Part shown: one piece after another, positions 24,287 through 36,935 of the stretch
How the letters are laid out: every line of letters begins with the position of its first letter
Position numbering within the stretch: position 1 is the first letter of the stretch
NCBI RefSeq assembly: GCF_032854445.1
Contig: NC_088301.1
Location: forward strand, 804,001 to 868,000
Direction: 5' to 3'
From: Liolophura sinensis
Taxonomy: Eukaryota; Mollusca; Polyplacophora; Chitonida; Chitonidae
DNA: 64,000 bases
Notes under the pieces: model-generated
The model's input: only the letters and a program-made list of their open reading frames with translations
Databases searched by the model: none
Told to the model about the DNA's origin: nothing
Translations under genes and position numbers: made by a program

Positions 24287-24914
24287 AACTGACTTATGTA
24301 TTATGTCATGTACTACTGACTTATGTATTAAGTCATGTACTGCTGACATGTATTAAGTCATGTACTACGGACATGTATTAAGTCATGTACTACTGACATG
24401 TATTAAGTCATGTACTACTGACTTATGTATTGAGTCATGTACTACTGACATGTATTAAGCCATGTACTACTGACATGTATTAAGTCATGTACTACTGACT
24501 TATGTATTAAGTCATTTACTACTGACTTATGTATTGAGTCATGTACTACTGACATGTATTAAGTCATGTACTACTGACTTATGTATTAAGTCATGTACTA
24601 CTGACTTATGTAGTTAAGTCATGTACTACTGACATGTATTAAGTCATGTACTACTGACTTATGTATTAAGTCATATACTACTGACATGTATTAAGTCATA
24701 TACTACTGACTTATGTATTAAGTCATTTACTACTGACTTATGTATTGAGTCATGTACTACTGACTTATGTATTAAGTCATGTACTACTGACATATGTATT
24801 AAGTCATGTACTACTGACATATGTATTAAGTCATGTACTACTGACTTATGTATTAAGTCATATACTACTGACTTATGTATTAAGTCATGTACTACTGACT
24901 TATGTAGTTAAGTT
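24287..24914. repeat. 25-27 bp tandem array with hairpin-forming units
   Basis: About 24 copies alternating irregularly between a 27-bp form with ACTTATGTATTAAGTCATGT and a 25-bp form with ACATGTATTAAGTCATGTAC, each ending TACTACTG. The segment GACTTATGTATTAAGTC is an inverted repeat (GACTTA, loop TGTAT, TAAGTC), so each long unit can fold on itself. The frame at 24745-25062 is a by-product. Confidence 0.93.
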
Positions 24915-27824
24915 TCCAAGAGGAATTCTCATGCCTGGAGTATTGAGAATGTCTTCCGACAAGAGAAATGACAAATGTCAGCATTTCACCGGTTACATGT
25001 CGGCATTTGCACACAGTCACACTTTTGTCACTGGCTCTGATCAAAATGTTAGTGCTTTTTAAAGTTTTTGAACTGTTCCACTACCACACGTCGAGCAAGA
25101 CTAGGTATTGTGAGACTTTATCGGCATGATATGTACTGTGGCCACAGCGGACGGGCAGGCGGAACTACCACGACTGTATCAATACCGAGTTTTCTCAGTT
25201 CCAATGGGATCTATGAGTTGAGTAGTCTTTAACTTTCAGATGTCCAGCTGGTGCCCTGGAAAGCATGCAGACATATAATCTGAGGACAATTCCACAAAGT
25301 GAGGTCACTTAAGGCAGAACTTGAAAGTTGATTAAACAGCTCATCTCGTAGGAGTTAAATTTTGGAACGTTTATGTTTTTTCATCGGATATATCTGATTA
25401 TCGCATATTACAAACTTTGAATATTTCGGATCACATCTCAATTTCACAAAGAGACGTTTAATTTAAGACAAACAAAGTAAATCCGTGTTTTAATCAGCAT
25501 TTAAGTATTCAATTGTGACAAGGTGAGGAAAGTGGTCTTCTCTGTATGTGGTTCTAATGCAAATGGGAGCCCATCTATGTAAACAGATACAAGAAGATTG
25601 ATTCTTGGATTGTTTCAAGATAAAACATGTGATTAAGAAGGGAAAAAGCAAATTAATGACCAATCCGGAGACTTGGTTATCATGCCCGTGTCTATTCTGC
25701 AAGAAAGATCAACCTCCCTTTAGTACTCACTAATTTGGTTTGCTCACGCACAGACAATTAGACTGAATGTTTGTGTCTACAGAACCCCGACCGCGGCTGT
25801 GTGTACTACAAACAGACGTACAGATTGACCTGGACGAGCACGATTCCCAGGATATTATACTCCAGCCCTTCTGATTAAAGACTGGACAAGCTGTTTAGTG
25901 ACAAGGGAATGTCAGACAGGAAAACAAACAATACCTGACATCTCCAAGTTAGCCATCAGAAAACAGCCAAAACCTCACATCTCCAGGTTAGCCATCAGAC
26001 ATGGTGATATGTGAAGGACTCATTTATAGAGCCATCGATAACCACGTATAGCAGCCAGTACAATGGACATGGTAATAACATAAATAAGCATTTACAAATT
26101 ACAGAAAAATGGGACGTCTTAAGGTTTGGGGTGCGTTGCAAAAGACGGTTTTTACACTCTAAGGGTATCAATGCGTCATTCAAAGATTACAACGTCAATA
26201 AATAAAGTACATGACGAGGAGTACCTTACTTCCGGCTAGTCCCACAAAGTCTCGCACTGCCTTGCGTTAGCTGGAGTCCAGCGGAGGTCTCTGTGATGGA
26301 ACAGAAAAGAAGTTAGAGAATTGTAGATCATTTGTAAATTTCGAACGCTTCCGCTACCAGACCTCGAGACAAAGTTCAAGGAGGCGGTTAGCGTCATATG
26401 AACAGTGGCGACACCTGTCGGGCAGGGGAGAGTATTGCGGCTCTAACAATGCAGAAACTTTCTTGCACCACAGGGATCCCGGAAAAATCGGGAGTATCGG
26501 GTCTAAAGGAAGGGTATGATTGGATGGAGACAGGAGAGGTGTGTCCGCAGCCTTCACCAAAACCCAGTTAAACTGCAGTCATGAATGGAAGTAAACAAAG
26601 GGGAATGCATAAACAATCTAAAATAAGCAACGGCATGCATTGTAAAAGACACACAGAATCATCTGGTGCAGTTTTTGTCAAAGCAGAATCACATTTATAC
26701 GTGAAAGACACCGCCACCTTTTCTTGTCAACCCTTTTATACGTCTATAATTAAGTCTCACAGTCTGGCACAATTCGCATATTACAGTGTATAGATATAGT
26801 GTTGCGAATTTTCACAAAAGCTGTATTGCGAAGGCTGAAAGAAAGTCTACCCTTGGGACACACACGCATGCAGTGAATACTAAACAGCCAATCTGTAGGC
26901 CGTCACCATATGAATGCATGAAGAACATGTAACCCTGTGTTCCTTCCATGTTTAACTAAGAATAGTGTTGTTCACTGTAAAGCGTAAAACGCTAACCGCG
27001 CAGTAAAATCGTCGGTTGATAAATACGTAAGCCTCGGCTAGATGCATGTATCCTTGGTCTTCATTTGTCTTGCCTCGTACATCATCAGCCTCTCATCAAT
27101 CTTGAACCGCGTGACTATTCTCGCTGTGATTGATCATTTTACGGCCAGGGAAATATCCCGCAAAATGTCACGTGTCTGTGAGTACAAATTAGAGTCATGT
27201 AGCGATGAAGCTTCGTCACGCAAATCCAGAGTCCATCAAGACAAAGGCAATCCTCGGATGCACACGGGTGTAATAAAGAAAAACGAACAGTGAGGAGAGT
27301 TACACCATAGTGGCGAGGACACCACTACGATCTCATCAAGCACCTCCGTTAAACTACAGCAATGGCACTTGACATCTCAGCCAGGGTTTCATGTTTATGG
27401 CGAAACCCATCGTGGCTGCGTATGGCCTCTGTGTTCCTTTTCATACAGCCGAGCACCATTACACACTAATTCCATAAAACCAGCAGGAAAGAAACGTGTA
27501 TATTATGCAAGCCAAGAGGCATTTATTACCCAAGGGAAATACTCAAGATGTGATTTTGCCACCTACTGCTCTTTTATTTAACGAATATCCTTCACTCCGC
27601 GAACAACGTTGTGGACACGCCTTAACAAGATTTCTCGAGTAACCCACATCGCACCAATCCTTTTCTCAGGCTCACTGGATATAAATAAAATGAAACTTGT
27701 GAATGTATACTAAAATGAAACACTAAGCACATTAACACACCTGGAATCACAACGCCCTTAATACAGTGTGTGATTTAAGCGTTCAATCTGACATTCGTCA
27801 GACATTCAATCTGAAATCACAATA
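24915..27824. other. Unique stretch with one weak exon candidate
   Basis: Mostly featureless. A two-copy direct repeat with the core GTTAGCCATCAGA lies at about 25930-26000. A plus-strand frame starting at the ATG at 27042 has a hydrophobic start (MHVSLVFICLASYIISLSSI) and meets a GTGAGT donor-like site near 27176. The hydrophobic part is not followed by a clear cleavage site and the start context is poor, so I leave it as an untested exon candidate. Confidence 0.4.
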
Positions 27825-27952
27825 CACTTACATACACTCTAAGGACTACTTCGTTATCATATGACGAAAAATTCTGAAGTACGACATTAAGCCCCAAGAA
27901 CTCACTCACTCACTCACTCACTCACTCACTCACTCACTCACTCACTCACTTC
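27825..27952 (+). mobile_element. SINE 3' end with expanded (CACT)n tail
   Basis: Plus-strand fragment of the tRNA-Pro-like SINE family: ACTCTAAGGACTACTTCGTT, then ATATGACGAAAAATTC and GTACGACATTAAGCCCCAAG, matching the tails at 6.75 and 10.57 kb in reverse. It ends in about 12 units of CACT (27903-27950), an expansion of the tail tetranucleotide. The head and most of the body are absent. Confidence 0.85.
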
Positions 27953-29205
27953 CTGTTTAAGACATTTGGTTGACTCATTGGTTTTGAATTTTGAACCTCT
28001 GCATTTCGGGTCATACTCCTTTTGCTGATATGTCATTGATATATTGCATGTACCAAATGTATCAATGTCCCCACAAACATTTTAATATGTATCAAACACA
28101 TTAAAATACATTGGCGTTTTACGAATGTTTCACTTGTCAGATAAGAAGAATAGTTACAATAGCAAAATTATTTCGTACAGATTGGTATTGCCTTTGAAAG
28201 ATTTAGGTGACTATTGTATTTGGAATCAAGAGTCTTAAGTCTCTAAGTTCGAATCACTCCGCATTGACTGATGTAAACAAATCATGGTCTTGTTGCCCTA
28301 TAGGTCCTAGAAGGATCAGTTCACCATTAACCAATTAACTCCCCATCAAGGTGGTGACGGACTGTCAGTTTGTGACGCGTCCAACTCCAATCTGACTGAC
28401 CGCTGTTGCTAACACTGGCCTGTGTGTCGCGTATTCATCACCGGGTCAGGGTGGAAGTTTGACTGTAAATTGCAGATGGCTTCCTGGCAGCTATTGACTA
28501 CGTGTGTGAAGGGCCGATCAGGCGCCTGTGTGTTGATCAATAATTTAGGAAGCGAGTCTACCACGTAACTGGTACACTGCCTTCGCCGGATCAGAAGCTC
28601 TTCAGCCTGCTGATAACAATGACCTTGTCATTTGACCCATCAACTCACAAACAATCAGCTCTGAATATCGCTCAATCGAGTTACAGCCTAAGCCAGGTCA
28701 GGGAGCTTTACCCTGAAGGATTTATGTCCAATTTTCCACATTTTAGCCTCATTCATTGGCTATAAACCGTTGGATTTGGTTTCTTTTCGTCCGTCCAAGT
28801 TCTTGGAAAATTGGTTCCAAAGGGACAGGTGCTGGTGTTTCTACGACTTATTTAACGGCTGGAAGAGTCTGTCTGTCTGCCTCTTAAAAGCAGCTTATGA
28901 CGCCCACGTACTTCTGCTTTTTTTGAAATATTCCATGTCTGGTGATTCACCGAAGTCGTCATACCAGGCATCCTCTACAAATTATTAGGCTCGAAATTGA
29001 CAATGCAAGTCAATTTCCGCCAGACTAATTTTTGGAACAGTGCTATGAAAACTCTAAACTGAGAGACTAATCGATGTACGAAGTTACTTCAGTGTAGTGC
29101 AGAAACAAACAGTAGCTTCCAGTCATAATTCTATAACCTATATCTTTCATATCATTAATACGCTGCGTGGTTGTACAACTGAAACCCAACTGTACCAATG
29201 CAAGG
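27953..29205. other. Unique stretch, no supported gene
   Basis: Single-copy sequence. The part 28330-28700 is GC-balanced and free of repeats, so it could be a regulatory or conserved block, but I have no direct evidence for this. Confidence 0.4.
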
Positions 29206-29660
29206 CAGATTGACAGTTAGAAACTTGTTGGAAACTAGTTGTGCCATTGGGAACTAGCTGTGCGTCTGGTAACTAGCTTTACATCTGAAAATAAGTTGTA
29301 CAGTTGGGAAATAGCTGTACAACGGGTAACTAGTTCTACAACTGGAAACTTGTTGTACGGTTGGAAACTGATTGTAGCATTGGAAACTAGTTTTAGAACT
29401 GGTTTGTACCAATGGAAACCAGATTTACAATTAGAAACTAGTCGTACTATTATCGGAAACCAGTAGCACTCTAAATACTAGTTGCACAATTAGAAACTAC
29501 AATTGGAAAGTAGAAGTAGAAATGGAAACTAGTTCCGCCACTAGAAACTAGTTGCACTACTGTAAATCAGTTGTACAATTGGAAAATAGTTCCGCTACTG
29601 GAAACTAGTTGTACTACTAGAAATCTGGTGTACAACTGGAAACTAGGTGTGTTATTGGCA
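29206..29660. repeat. Degenerate 19-20 bp tandem array
   Basis: About 22 diverged copies of a unit near TGGAAACTAGTTGTACAAC. The ACTAGT and TTGTACAA parts are palindromic. Copies differ strongly from one another, which marks this as one of the older arrays. Confidence 0.85.
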
Positions 29661-30136
29661 ACGCGCTGTGCAATTGGACTGTCTCTAAGGGTCAAATCAA
29701 ACGTTTGCATTAGATCCATCCTCGGAACGAAATTATGACCATGTAAATCATGATAGAGCTATATTGCACTGATATACCCAATCATTGCCAATGAATGAAT
29801 CAAAGTGTTTACAGTAGGGATAACTGTAAGTTACGACAGACACCGTAAACAATACTATTATTGTGCTTTGCAGCCACATGATCATGTAATTACTGTGTAG
29901 TACAGAAACACGATCCCGAGAGCCTCGTTTCATCACATCTCAGTAGTTTGCTGGTATGGTTTGGATGAAATGAAGTAATTAGTTCTGTAGACAAAACCCT
30001 AAAACACATATCTTAACCGTCAAGGTAAAATAGAAATTGAGAAATTGTGGAAAAATAATAACAAGCGAGTTTAATATAACTTAGGTGTTTTTCTCTCAGT
30101 TCCCCTAACATCACCTCTGTGGGCAGGTAAAGTCCC
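29661..30136. other. Unique spacer
   Basis: Nothing recognised. Confidence 0.5.
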
Positions 30137-30640
30137 CAGGACATATTCCCAGGACATGTTCCCAGGACATGTTCCCAGGACATGTTTCCATGGCATAATC
30201 CCAGGGCATGTTCCTAGAACATGTTACCAGGACATGTTCCCAGGACATGCTACCAGGACATGTTCCCAGGACATGTTACCAGGACATGTTACCAGGACAT
30301 GTTTCCAGGGCATAATCCCAGGACATGTTCCTAGAACATGTTACCAGGACATGTTCCCAGGACATGTTACCAGGACATGTTCCCAGGACATGTTACCAGA
30401 ACATGTTACCAGGACATGTTCCCAGAACATGTTCCCAGGAACTGTTCCCAGAACATGTTCCCAGGACATGTTACCAGGACATGTTCCCAGAACATGTTAC
30501 CAGTACATGTTCCCATGTTCCCAGGACATGTTACCAGGACATGTTCCCAGAACATGTTACCAGTACATGTTCCCAGGACATGTTACCAGGACATGTTCCC
30601 AGAACATGTTACCAGGACATGTTCCCAGGACATGTTACCA
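30137..30640. repeat. 13-bp minisatellite
   Basis: About 38 copies of a 13-bp unit with two main forms, GTTCCCAGGACAT and GTTACCAGGACAT, that partly alternate (26-bp higher order). As 13 is not a multiple of three and the unit has no stop on this strand, all three plus frames are open (up to 171 codons) and read the same Cys/His-containing 13-residue motif in shifted registers. I do not regard these as genes. Confidence 0.95.
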
Positions 30641-32235
30641 GTTGTTTTGGAGAAATCATCTTCAACCCTAATTTTAACGTCTGTTCTGTGTCACAATCAG
30701 ATACGTTGTTGATAAATGTAATTAAAAATATATGAATTCAGTGAATTTGCCTTCTTCCTTATCTGAAGTTACGTATATTTAAATCGAAGTATAAGAAGCA
30801 TTAATTTTAATACAAGCTTCAGCGAGTATTGGACGCGAACTAGGGTTCACTGTAATAGGTTGAGGCCACATGTAATTAGAAAGGTGGGCTCCAAATTGAT
30901 AATCACAAAACCATTTCAGAAATATCCACAAACACTTTTTCACATACAGGGAAATATGCGCTTAAAATATGACTGTTAGGTAAAGAGAAGCAGTCATCGG
31001 TTTTCAACAATCTCAAGAGGTGATGGCAAATCACGATGATCGACTTTCAGACTCTGTGTGGACGGATCAAATGTCAAACAAAACTGAAATAAATTAATAA
31101 AACATAACGCAATGAGCCCAAATACAAAAAAATGATAAAACACATCTCTCTGAGTCAAACATAAGGAAGTACTAATTGAAAAACAAAGCATAACTGGAAA
31201 TGGATATATTATCTATGATTGTTAGGAGCTTCAAAACGGTGGATATTGTGGAAACCTTACAAGACATCATATCTTTAACGTATAGATTCTATATCTGGTA
31301 AATCAACAAGCAGCATTATTCGATTAAACACTGTGTATTTACCGATTTGGGGCATTTGAAAGACTTTAAAACGTTATACATGCATCGGCTTCTGGCCTCT
31401 TCGTCAATATAATTTCCTGTCTTAAATGACGATAAACACGGTCAAAATCACACCAATCTCTAAATACAGCTGAAATCGGTGATCAGGGCGCTACTTCTGT
31501 GTCAATGAGAACTGAGAAAAAAGCTTGAATGAGCATAGAGCGGAATGGCTAAGGGCAACCACGACTGTTTGGTGATCCAAAAAGCTGTTATAAACAGTTA
31601 AAGCTGTGGACATTCAGTGGATGGCAGGACTATTGGGCAGAATCCTCACTGCGTCTGTTTACACATCTCTCACGAGCTGATTTGAGCTGATTTGAGCAGA
31701 TGGTTAAAATCGATGAGCTCTAGGTCGACACCACGTCAGCTGAGGAAACATCTACCAAGAGGCAATAAGATGATCGCACTCCTAAGGGGCATTGGAAATT
31801 GGCTCAGTGGCTGGGCAGGATTTTAAACCGCGTTAATTCCCGACCCCTAGTTTCCCTCTCATTACCAACAACCACAGCGTACAAATCAAACTGCTCCGAA
31901 ACAGTGCAATTCCACTACAAAAAATAATATTACGCCGCTTTAAGCGGAACCAGGTTCTAAGGGCTCAATACTGTTCTACTGAGTACGTCTCGCATTTCCA
32001 ATAAACCCCACGCCTTAAGCACTCAAATCTTTTTGTGTTCGCTGTGAAGCACATACTGACTCGTTGTTTGCTATAAAGTACTATGGTGACTCCTTGTTCG
32101 CTGTATATGGCACAACACTGGCTGCTTAACATAGGTCAATTGTGTGTACTGTGTGCTCTGCAAGTTAGTTCACCTCAACAAGACATAAAATTTGACGGAG
32201 CATTTACTGGGTAGCACGTTTTACTCGGCAATAGA
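30641..32235. other. Unique spacer, no supported gene
   Basis: Single-copy AT-rich sequence. A minus frame at 30994-31191 is hydrophobic but has no supporting context. Confidence 0.5.
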
Positions 32236-32239
32236 CAGC

Positions 32240-32516
32240 TGATCTAAAGCATGACATGTCATTTGGTAACACAAGCATGACATGTCATTTGGTAACACAA
32301 GTATGACATGTCATTTGGTAACATAAGAATGACATGTGATTTGGTAACAATAGTATGACATGTCATTTGGTAACACAAGTATGACATGTCATTTGGTAAC
32401 ACAAGTATGACATGTCATTTAGTAAAAAAAGGATGACATGTCATTTGGTAACATAAGCATGACATGTCATTTGGTAACACGTGTATGACATGTCACTTGG
32501 TAACACAAGCATGACC
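32240..32516. repeat. 26-bp tandem array with a 12-bp palindrome in each unit
   Basis: About ten copies of a 26-bp unit, TTGGTAACACAAGC joined to ATGACATGTCAT. The latter is a perfect 12-bp palindrome retained in most copies, although the flanking bases vary (CACAAG, CATAAG, CAATAG). Confidence 0.92.
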
Positions 32517-33135
32517 CACCAGTATATATGTAGTTTGCCAGAACACATGTTTTGAGAGGTTTTGGTGCTCCAGAGGGTAATCCTTACGATCTGATATCAA
32601 GGTGGACAACATGCGAGAAATGGAAAGTTTGGTGACGTCCCTAGTGATGCAAAAACATAGAGTTAAGTGATTTAACCTAAAGGACCGACAGAAAGGGTAA
32701 CTGCTGTTTTGGTCATACGGGCGATTTTGTATGTGGCTATAGACAAAATATGTAACTCGACAAAATGTGTGATTTTACAGCATAGTGGACTGACACCATG
32801 CATGGCTTGACAAAATATTTGACCTGGCTGCATACACCACTTGAGAGAAAATACATCCGACAACAAACATGACGAGAGAGTTACGTACATGCTACGTATG
32901 CATAGATCTGATACTCCAATACATGGCTGCTTTATTTAATTTATGCTAAACAATATTTTGTTTGTCATGCCTTATGTCTGAAGTATATCAGTCTATACTC
33001 CGCTGGACCAACCAGGGGTCTAGAATTAACCGTAATAACATCGAAACCTGAGTCTTATATCATTTACTGGATATTCATATTAAAGGTTACACATGTGCAA
33101 TTCAGGCAGGTAATTGGGTCCAAGATTTACCTCCA

Positions 33136-33138
<3 letters not shown>
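32517..33138. other. Unique spacer
   Basis: No coding or RNA signal recognised. Confidence 0.5.

Positions 33139-33210
<72 letters not shown>
33139..33210. repeat. (TA)36 microsatellite
   Basis: Seventy-two bases of uninterrupted TA. Such tracts can extrude cruciforms and are usually highly polymorphic in length. Confidence 0.98.
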
Positions 33211-33214
<4 letters not shown>

Positions 33215-33349
33215 GGTTGAAAACAAAAATCAATGCGCTTGTGTAACCTAAACTCAACATTTTTTCTCTATTTTTTTTTCAAGCAGTTGATTAATGGATG
33301 TATTGTTGACAGTTTGATGTTGTTTAATCGACTGCTCGAGATCTCGTCT

Positions 33350-33722
33350 GACCGACTGGTTGATTTATTGTCTGACTAACTGACTGAATGACTGATTGAC
33401 TGACTGACTAGTCATTGATTTACTGACTCATTAAGTGACAAACTGATTGACTGACTGACTAGCACATTGATTTATTGACTCATTAACTGATTGACTGAAT
33501 GACTGCTTGACTGACTGCCTAGCTCATTGATTTATTGAATAATTAACTGATTGACTGACTGATTGACTGATTGACCAGCTCATTGATTTATTGACTGGTT
33601 AACTGACAAACTGACTGGCTGGCTGGCTGGCTGACTAACTAACTAACTGACTGACTGACTGACTGGATGGATGGCTGAATGGCTGGTTGGATGGTTTACT
33701 GACTGACTGACAGATTAGCTGA
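33350..33722. repeat. Degenerate GACT-based array
   Basis: Runs of GACTGACT and GATTGACTGA alternate with TCATTGATTTATTGACTCAT, giving a rough higher-order period of about 60-65 bp on top of the tetranucleotide. It probably grew from a GACT microsatellite. Confidence 0.85.
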
Positions 33723-35160
33723 TTGTCTCCATGATTCACTGAATTCACTTATTTGAATGGTCGTTTAACTGTTACCTCAGCAGAGTCACAGAAGTAACGA
33801 CCGTGCTGAAGATTGCATGTATCTAAGACGCTTACACAGCACAGTAGTCTTCGGGGAACAGCCTGTTGATAATTGGCAGCGACAACGAGAGCGTTAATAC
33901 GTCATAAAGCCTTGACCTGCCATCGACGCTGGCGCGAGACACTTGTACGGGGGGTGCACCCTCATATCAACGGTCTCATCCAGTTAACCATGATAGGCAT
34001 CTTGCATATGACTACACTAACGCTGCGCGCGACCCGCAAGCCCACTGTCTGTTGATAGCTATGACTGTCCTGCTCAAATTCTTGCTAGTTTATCGTCGAA
34101 AGGAGATTTCTACCAAGAAGGATTAAAGCTCAACACGACTGAGCACTCGATCTAGGCAGACATCAAATCTGCTGTCGTAAAATACTCCAGCGTCCGAGGA
34201 CACATTGGTAATTTGCTGGATACTTCTCCTCCATTACTGGTCACAAAACCCTGGGTAATGTTGGCGCCTTCTCGAGGAGGCAGGTTTGGCGGGCAGAACG
34301 GCGCTCTCAGAAAGCAATAACATAATTACTACGCTGCCTCAATGCCATCAATACAGCATGAAATGGCTCACCCGCAAAACGACGGCCAACCTGTCCGCTT
34401 GGTTTCTCATGTGTTCATTTGTGAAGGGAACATTCCGCGATCAAAATTGCCAATCTGAAGTGGAGCCCAACGCAAGCTACAGGAACCAATTCCGCCTTGA
34501 TGGTTGCGTCTTGCTTCTAGGTACTGAGCAAATAATTGCCGGCCGAATTTTCTTTATTGGTCTTGTATAGAGCAACACGATAATATAAACAGAGCTTTAA
34601 TTCAAAACATGCTCTCTGACAAAATCCAAAAATTGCCTAAATTGCACCACCGCTGGGCAGAACAAAATATGTAAAGGGGCCTACACAAATTCCACAGCGC
34701 GATATAAATGGTTTCTCAAATCATGCAAGCCAATTGGCACGTCAATAAACTGAATCAATAGGATACCCTGAGTAGTCATCTACTGCGTTTCTTTCTGTAC
34801 GCTGTTTCAAAACCTCCTGTACAAAACGACATAGAGGCTTCCATGATATATACGTGATCGGCTGTCCCATAACCAATGGTTCTGCTATCACCTAGTATAA
34901 GGACATGCAACTCTCCTCCTCGCCCTAGCAACATTATCACATGGAAAATCTATCCACACGACATTCTGGCAATATACTCAGAAGAACGCCGATATATAGG
35001 CACAGGGCTATGTTTACTAGGGCTTGGCCAAAGTATACAGCCGAGAAAGAAACAGTAAAACGCAGTAAACCTAATAGAATATCCTTTTCAAGAATACATC
35101 ATTTCCATTGTTAATGTGAAGGCAATATACACCCGGGATTGGGTCTAACCAATTGATCAA
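33723..35160. other. Unique stretch, no supported gene
   Basis: Single-copy sequence. A plus frame at 34286-34570 (94 codons) is one of the longer non-repeat frames but shows no motif, signal or splice structure. Confidence 0.45.
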
Positions 35161-35164
35161 ATTG

Positions 35165-35700
35165 TATATACAAACCAACAAGGAAAAGCAAGGTATTATT
35201 CAAATCAGCAAGAAAAAGCAAGGCATTATTCAAACCAACAAAAAAACAAGGTATTATTCAAACCACCAAGAAAAAAACAAAGCATTTTCCAAACCAACAA
35301 GAAAAAAGTAAGACATTATTCAAATCAACAATGAAAAGCAAGGCATTATTCAAATCAACAATGAAAAGCAAGTCATTATTCAAATCAACAATGAAAAGCA
35401 AGGCATTACTAAAACCAACGAGAAAAAGCAAGGCATTATTCAAATCAACAATGAAAAGCAAGGCATTATAAAGGCAAGCAAGGAAAAGCAAGGCATTATT
35501 AAAAACAAAAAGAAAAGCAAGGCATTATTCAAACCAACAAGAAAAAGCAAGGCATTATTCAAACCAGCAAGAAAACGCAAGGCATTATACAAGCCAACTA
35601 GAAAAAAAACAAGGCATAACAACAATAAAAAATAGCATTATTCAAAACAACAAGAAAAAGCAAGGTAATATACTATTAATAAACAAGAAGAAAAAGCTAT
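35165..35700. repeat. About 30-bp purine-rich tandem array
   Basis: About 18 copies of a unit with AAGGCATTATTCAAACCAAC followed by AAGAAAAAGC. Length varies from about 27 to 32 bp through changes in the A-run. Minus-strand frames repeat a hydrophobic decapeptide (NALLFIVDLN), a consequence of the in-frame period. Confidence 0.92.
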
Positions 35701-36325
35701 GTAAAACATAAACAGCATTTAGCTTACTATTGTAGTATTCAACGAGTTGTTGTAATATGTATCTTTTGGCTAGATACACCTGTATAACGAAATTGCAGAC
35801 TGTTCATAGTAACTTTCATCAGCAGTTCAGAATACCGTGGAAAGGGGGAGGGCCCTCGTTGGCTTATTTGTCTAAGGCGTCGCACTTGCCACAGCTAATC
35901 AGTCTGTTCACGACAAGGTCAGAAAGTGGATGGTTTGGCTGCGGATTTAAGTCCAAATATTTGTCAGCTATCTGGCTTTCCTAGAGACACTCTCAGTCTC
36001 ATTTACTCATAAACCTGACAGCTGTTAGACAAGTAAACTAGTCCTTAGCACAAGGTTCAACTCTAACCAAATAAATACATAAGAGTACATATCTGAATTA
36101 GCTACTGTCATACGTCTTTGGCCAAAATTGTCATTCTTGGGGATGACAGCATTCTCTGAGGCCTGTAGTCATGTTGACTGCCACAAATGTATACCACCCA
36201 CGCTGTGTAAGGCATTGACTTTCATCATTGTTAAAGAGCAATCATTGGTAATACAGGCCCATGAACAACTTTTATGAGCGTGTAGAACATTAAGGTGCGC
36301 AAACCAAGAAATCAGATAGAAGGAG
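35701..36325. other. Spacer with a possible tRNA-derived fragment
   Basis: At about 35852-35990 the order CTCGTTGGCTTATTTGTCTA (A-box-like) and GCGGATTTAAGTCC (B-box-like), about 90 bp apart, resembles a SINE head with no recognisable tail. The rest is unremarkable. Confidence 0.25.
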
Positions 36326-36329
36326 TAAA

Positions 36330-36935
36330 TAACAGACCCATCCAGATACCAAAGCAACAGTCCCATCCAGATACTAATGCAACAGTCCCATCCAGACACC
36401 AATGCAACAGTCTCATCCAGATACCAATGCAACAGTCCGTCCACATACCAATGCAACAGTCCCATCCAGATACCAAAGCAACAGTCCCATCCAGGTACCA
36501 ATGCAACAGTCCCATCCAGATACCAATGCAACAGTCCCATCCAGATACCAATGCAACAGTCCCATCCAGAGAGCAAAGCAACAGTCCCATCCAGAGAGCA
36601 AAGCAACAGTCCCATCCAGATACAAAAGCAACAGTCCCATCCAGAGAGCAAAGCAACAGTCCCATCCAGATACCAAAGCAACAGTCCCATCCAGATACCA
36701 ATGCAACAGTCCCATCCAGATACCAAAGCAACAGTCCCATCCAGATACCAATGCAACAGTCCCATCCAGAGAGTAAAGCAACAGTCCCATCCAGATACCA
36801 ATGCAACAGTCCCATCCAGAGAGCAAAGCAACAGTCCCATCCAGATACCAATGCAACAGTCCCATCCAGATAGCAAAGCAACAGTCCGTCCACATACCAA
36901 TGCAACAGTCCCATCCAGATACCAATGGAACTCAT
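36330..36935. repeat. 25-bp minisatellite open in all six frames
   Basis: About 24 copies of a 25-bp unit, CAACAGTCCCATCCAGATAC plus CAATG. Variants end CAAAG, or replace ATACC with GAGAGC. No stop codon exists in any register on either strand, and 25 is not divisible by three, so long frames run in all six frames (up to 243 codons on the minus strand, 36169-36900). Plus frames read Gln/Ser/Pro-rich repeats (SHPDTNATVPSR); minus frames read Trp/Cys/Leu-rich repeats (GWDCCIGIWMGLLLW). Codon-neutral variation between units argues against a gene. Confidence 0.95.

Noticed and set aside
27042-27175. Second signal-peptide exon ending at a GTGAGT site
   Set aside because: The hydrophobic stretch has no clear cleavage site, the ATG context is poor, and the donor is preceded by TCT. 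Evidence is weaker than at 8541-8633, so it is mentioned only under the spacer.
30156-30671. 171-codon ORF with Cys/His repeats resembling zinc-binding peptides
   Set aside because: It is the translation of a 13-bp minisatellite; the other two frames give the same peptide motif.
33139-33210. (TA)36 as a regulatory or replication-origin element
   Set aside because: It is a pure dinucleotide microsatellite, and nothing nearby supports a function.
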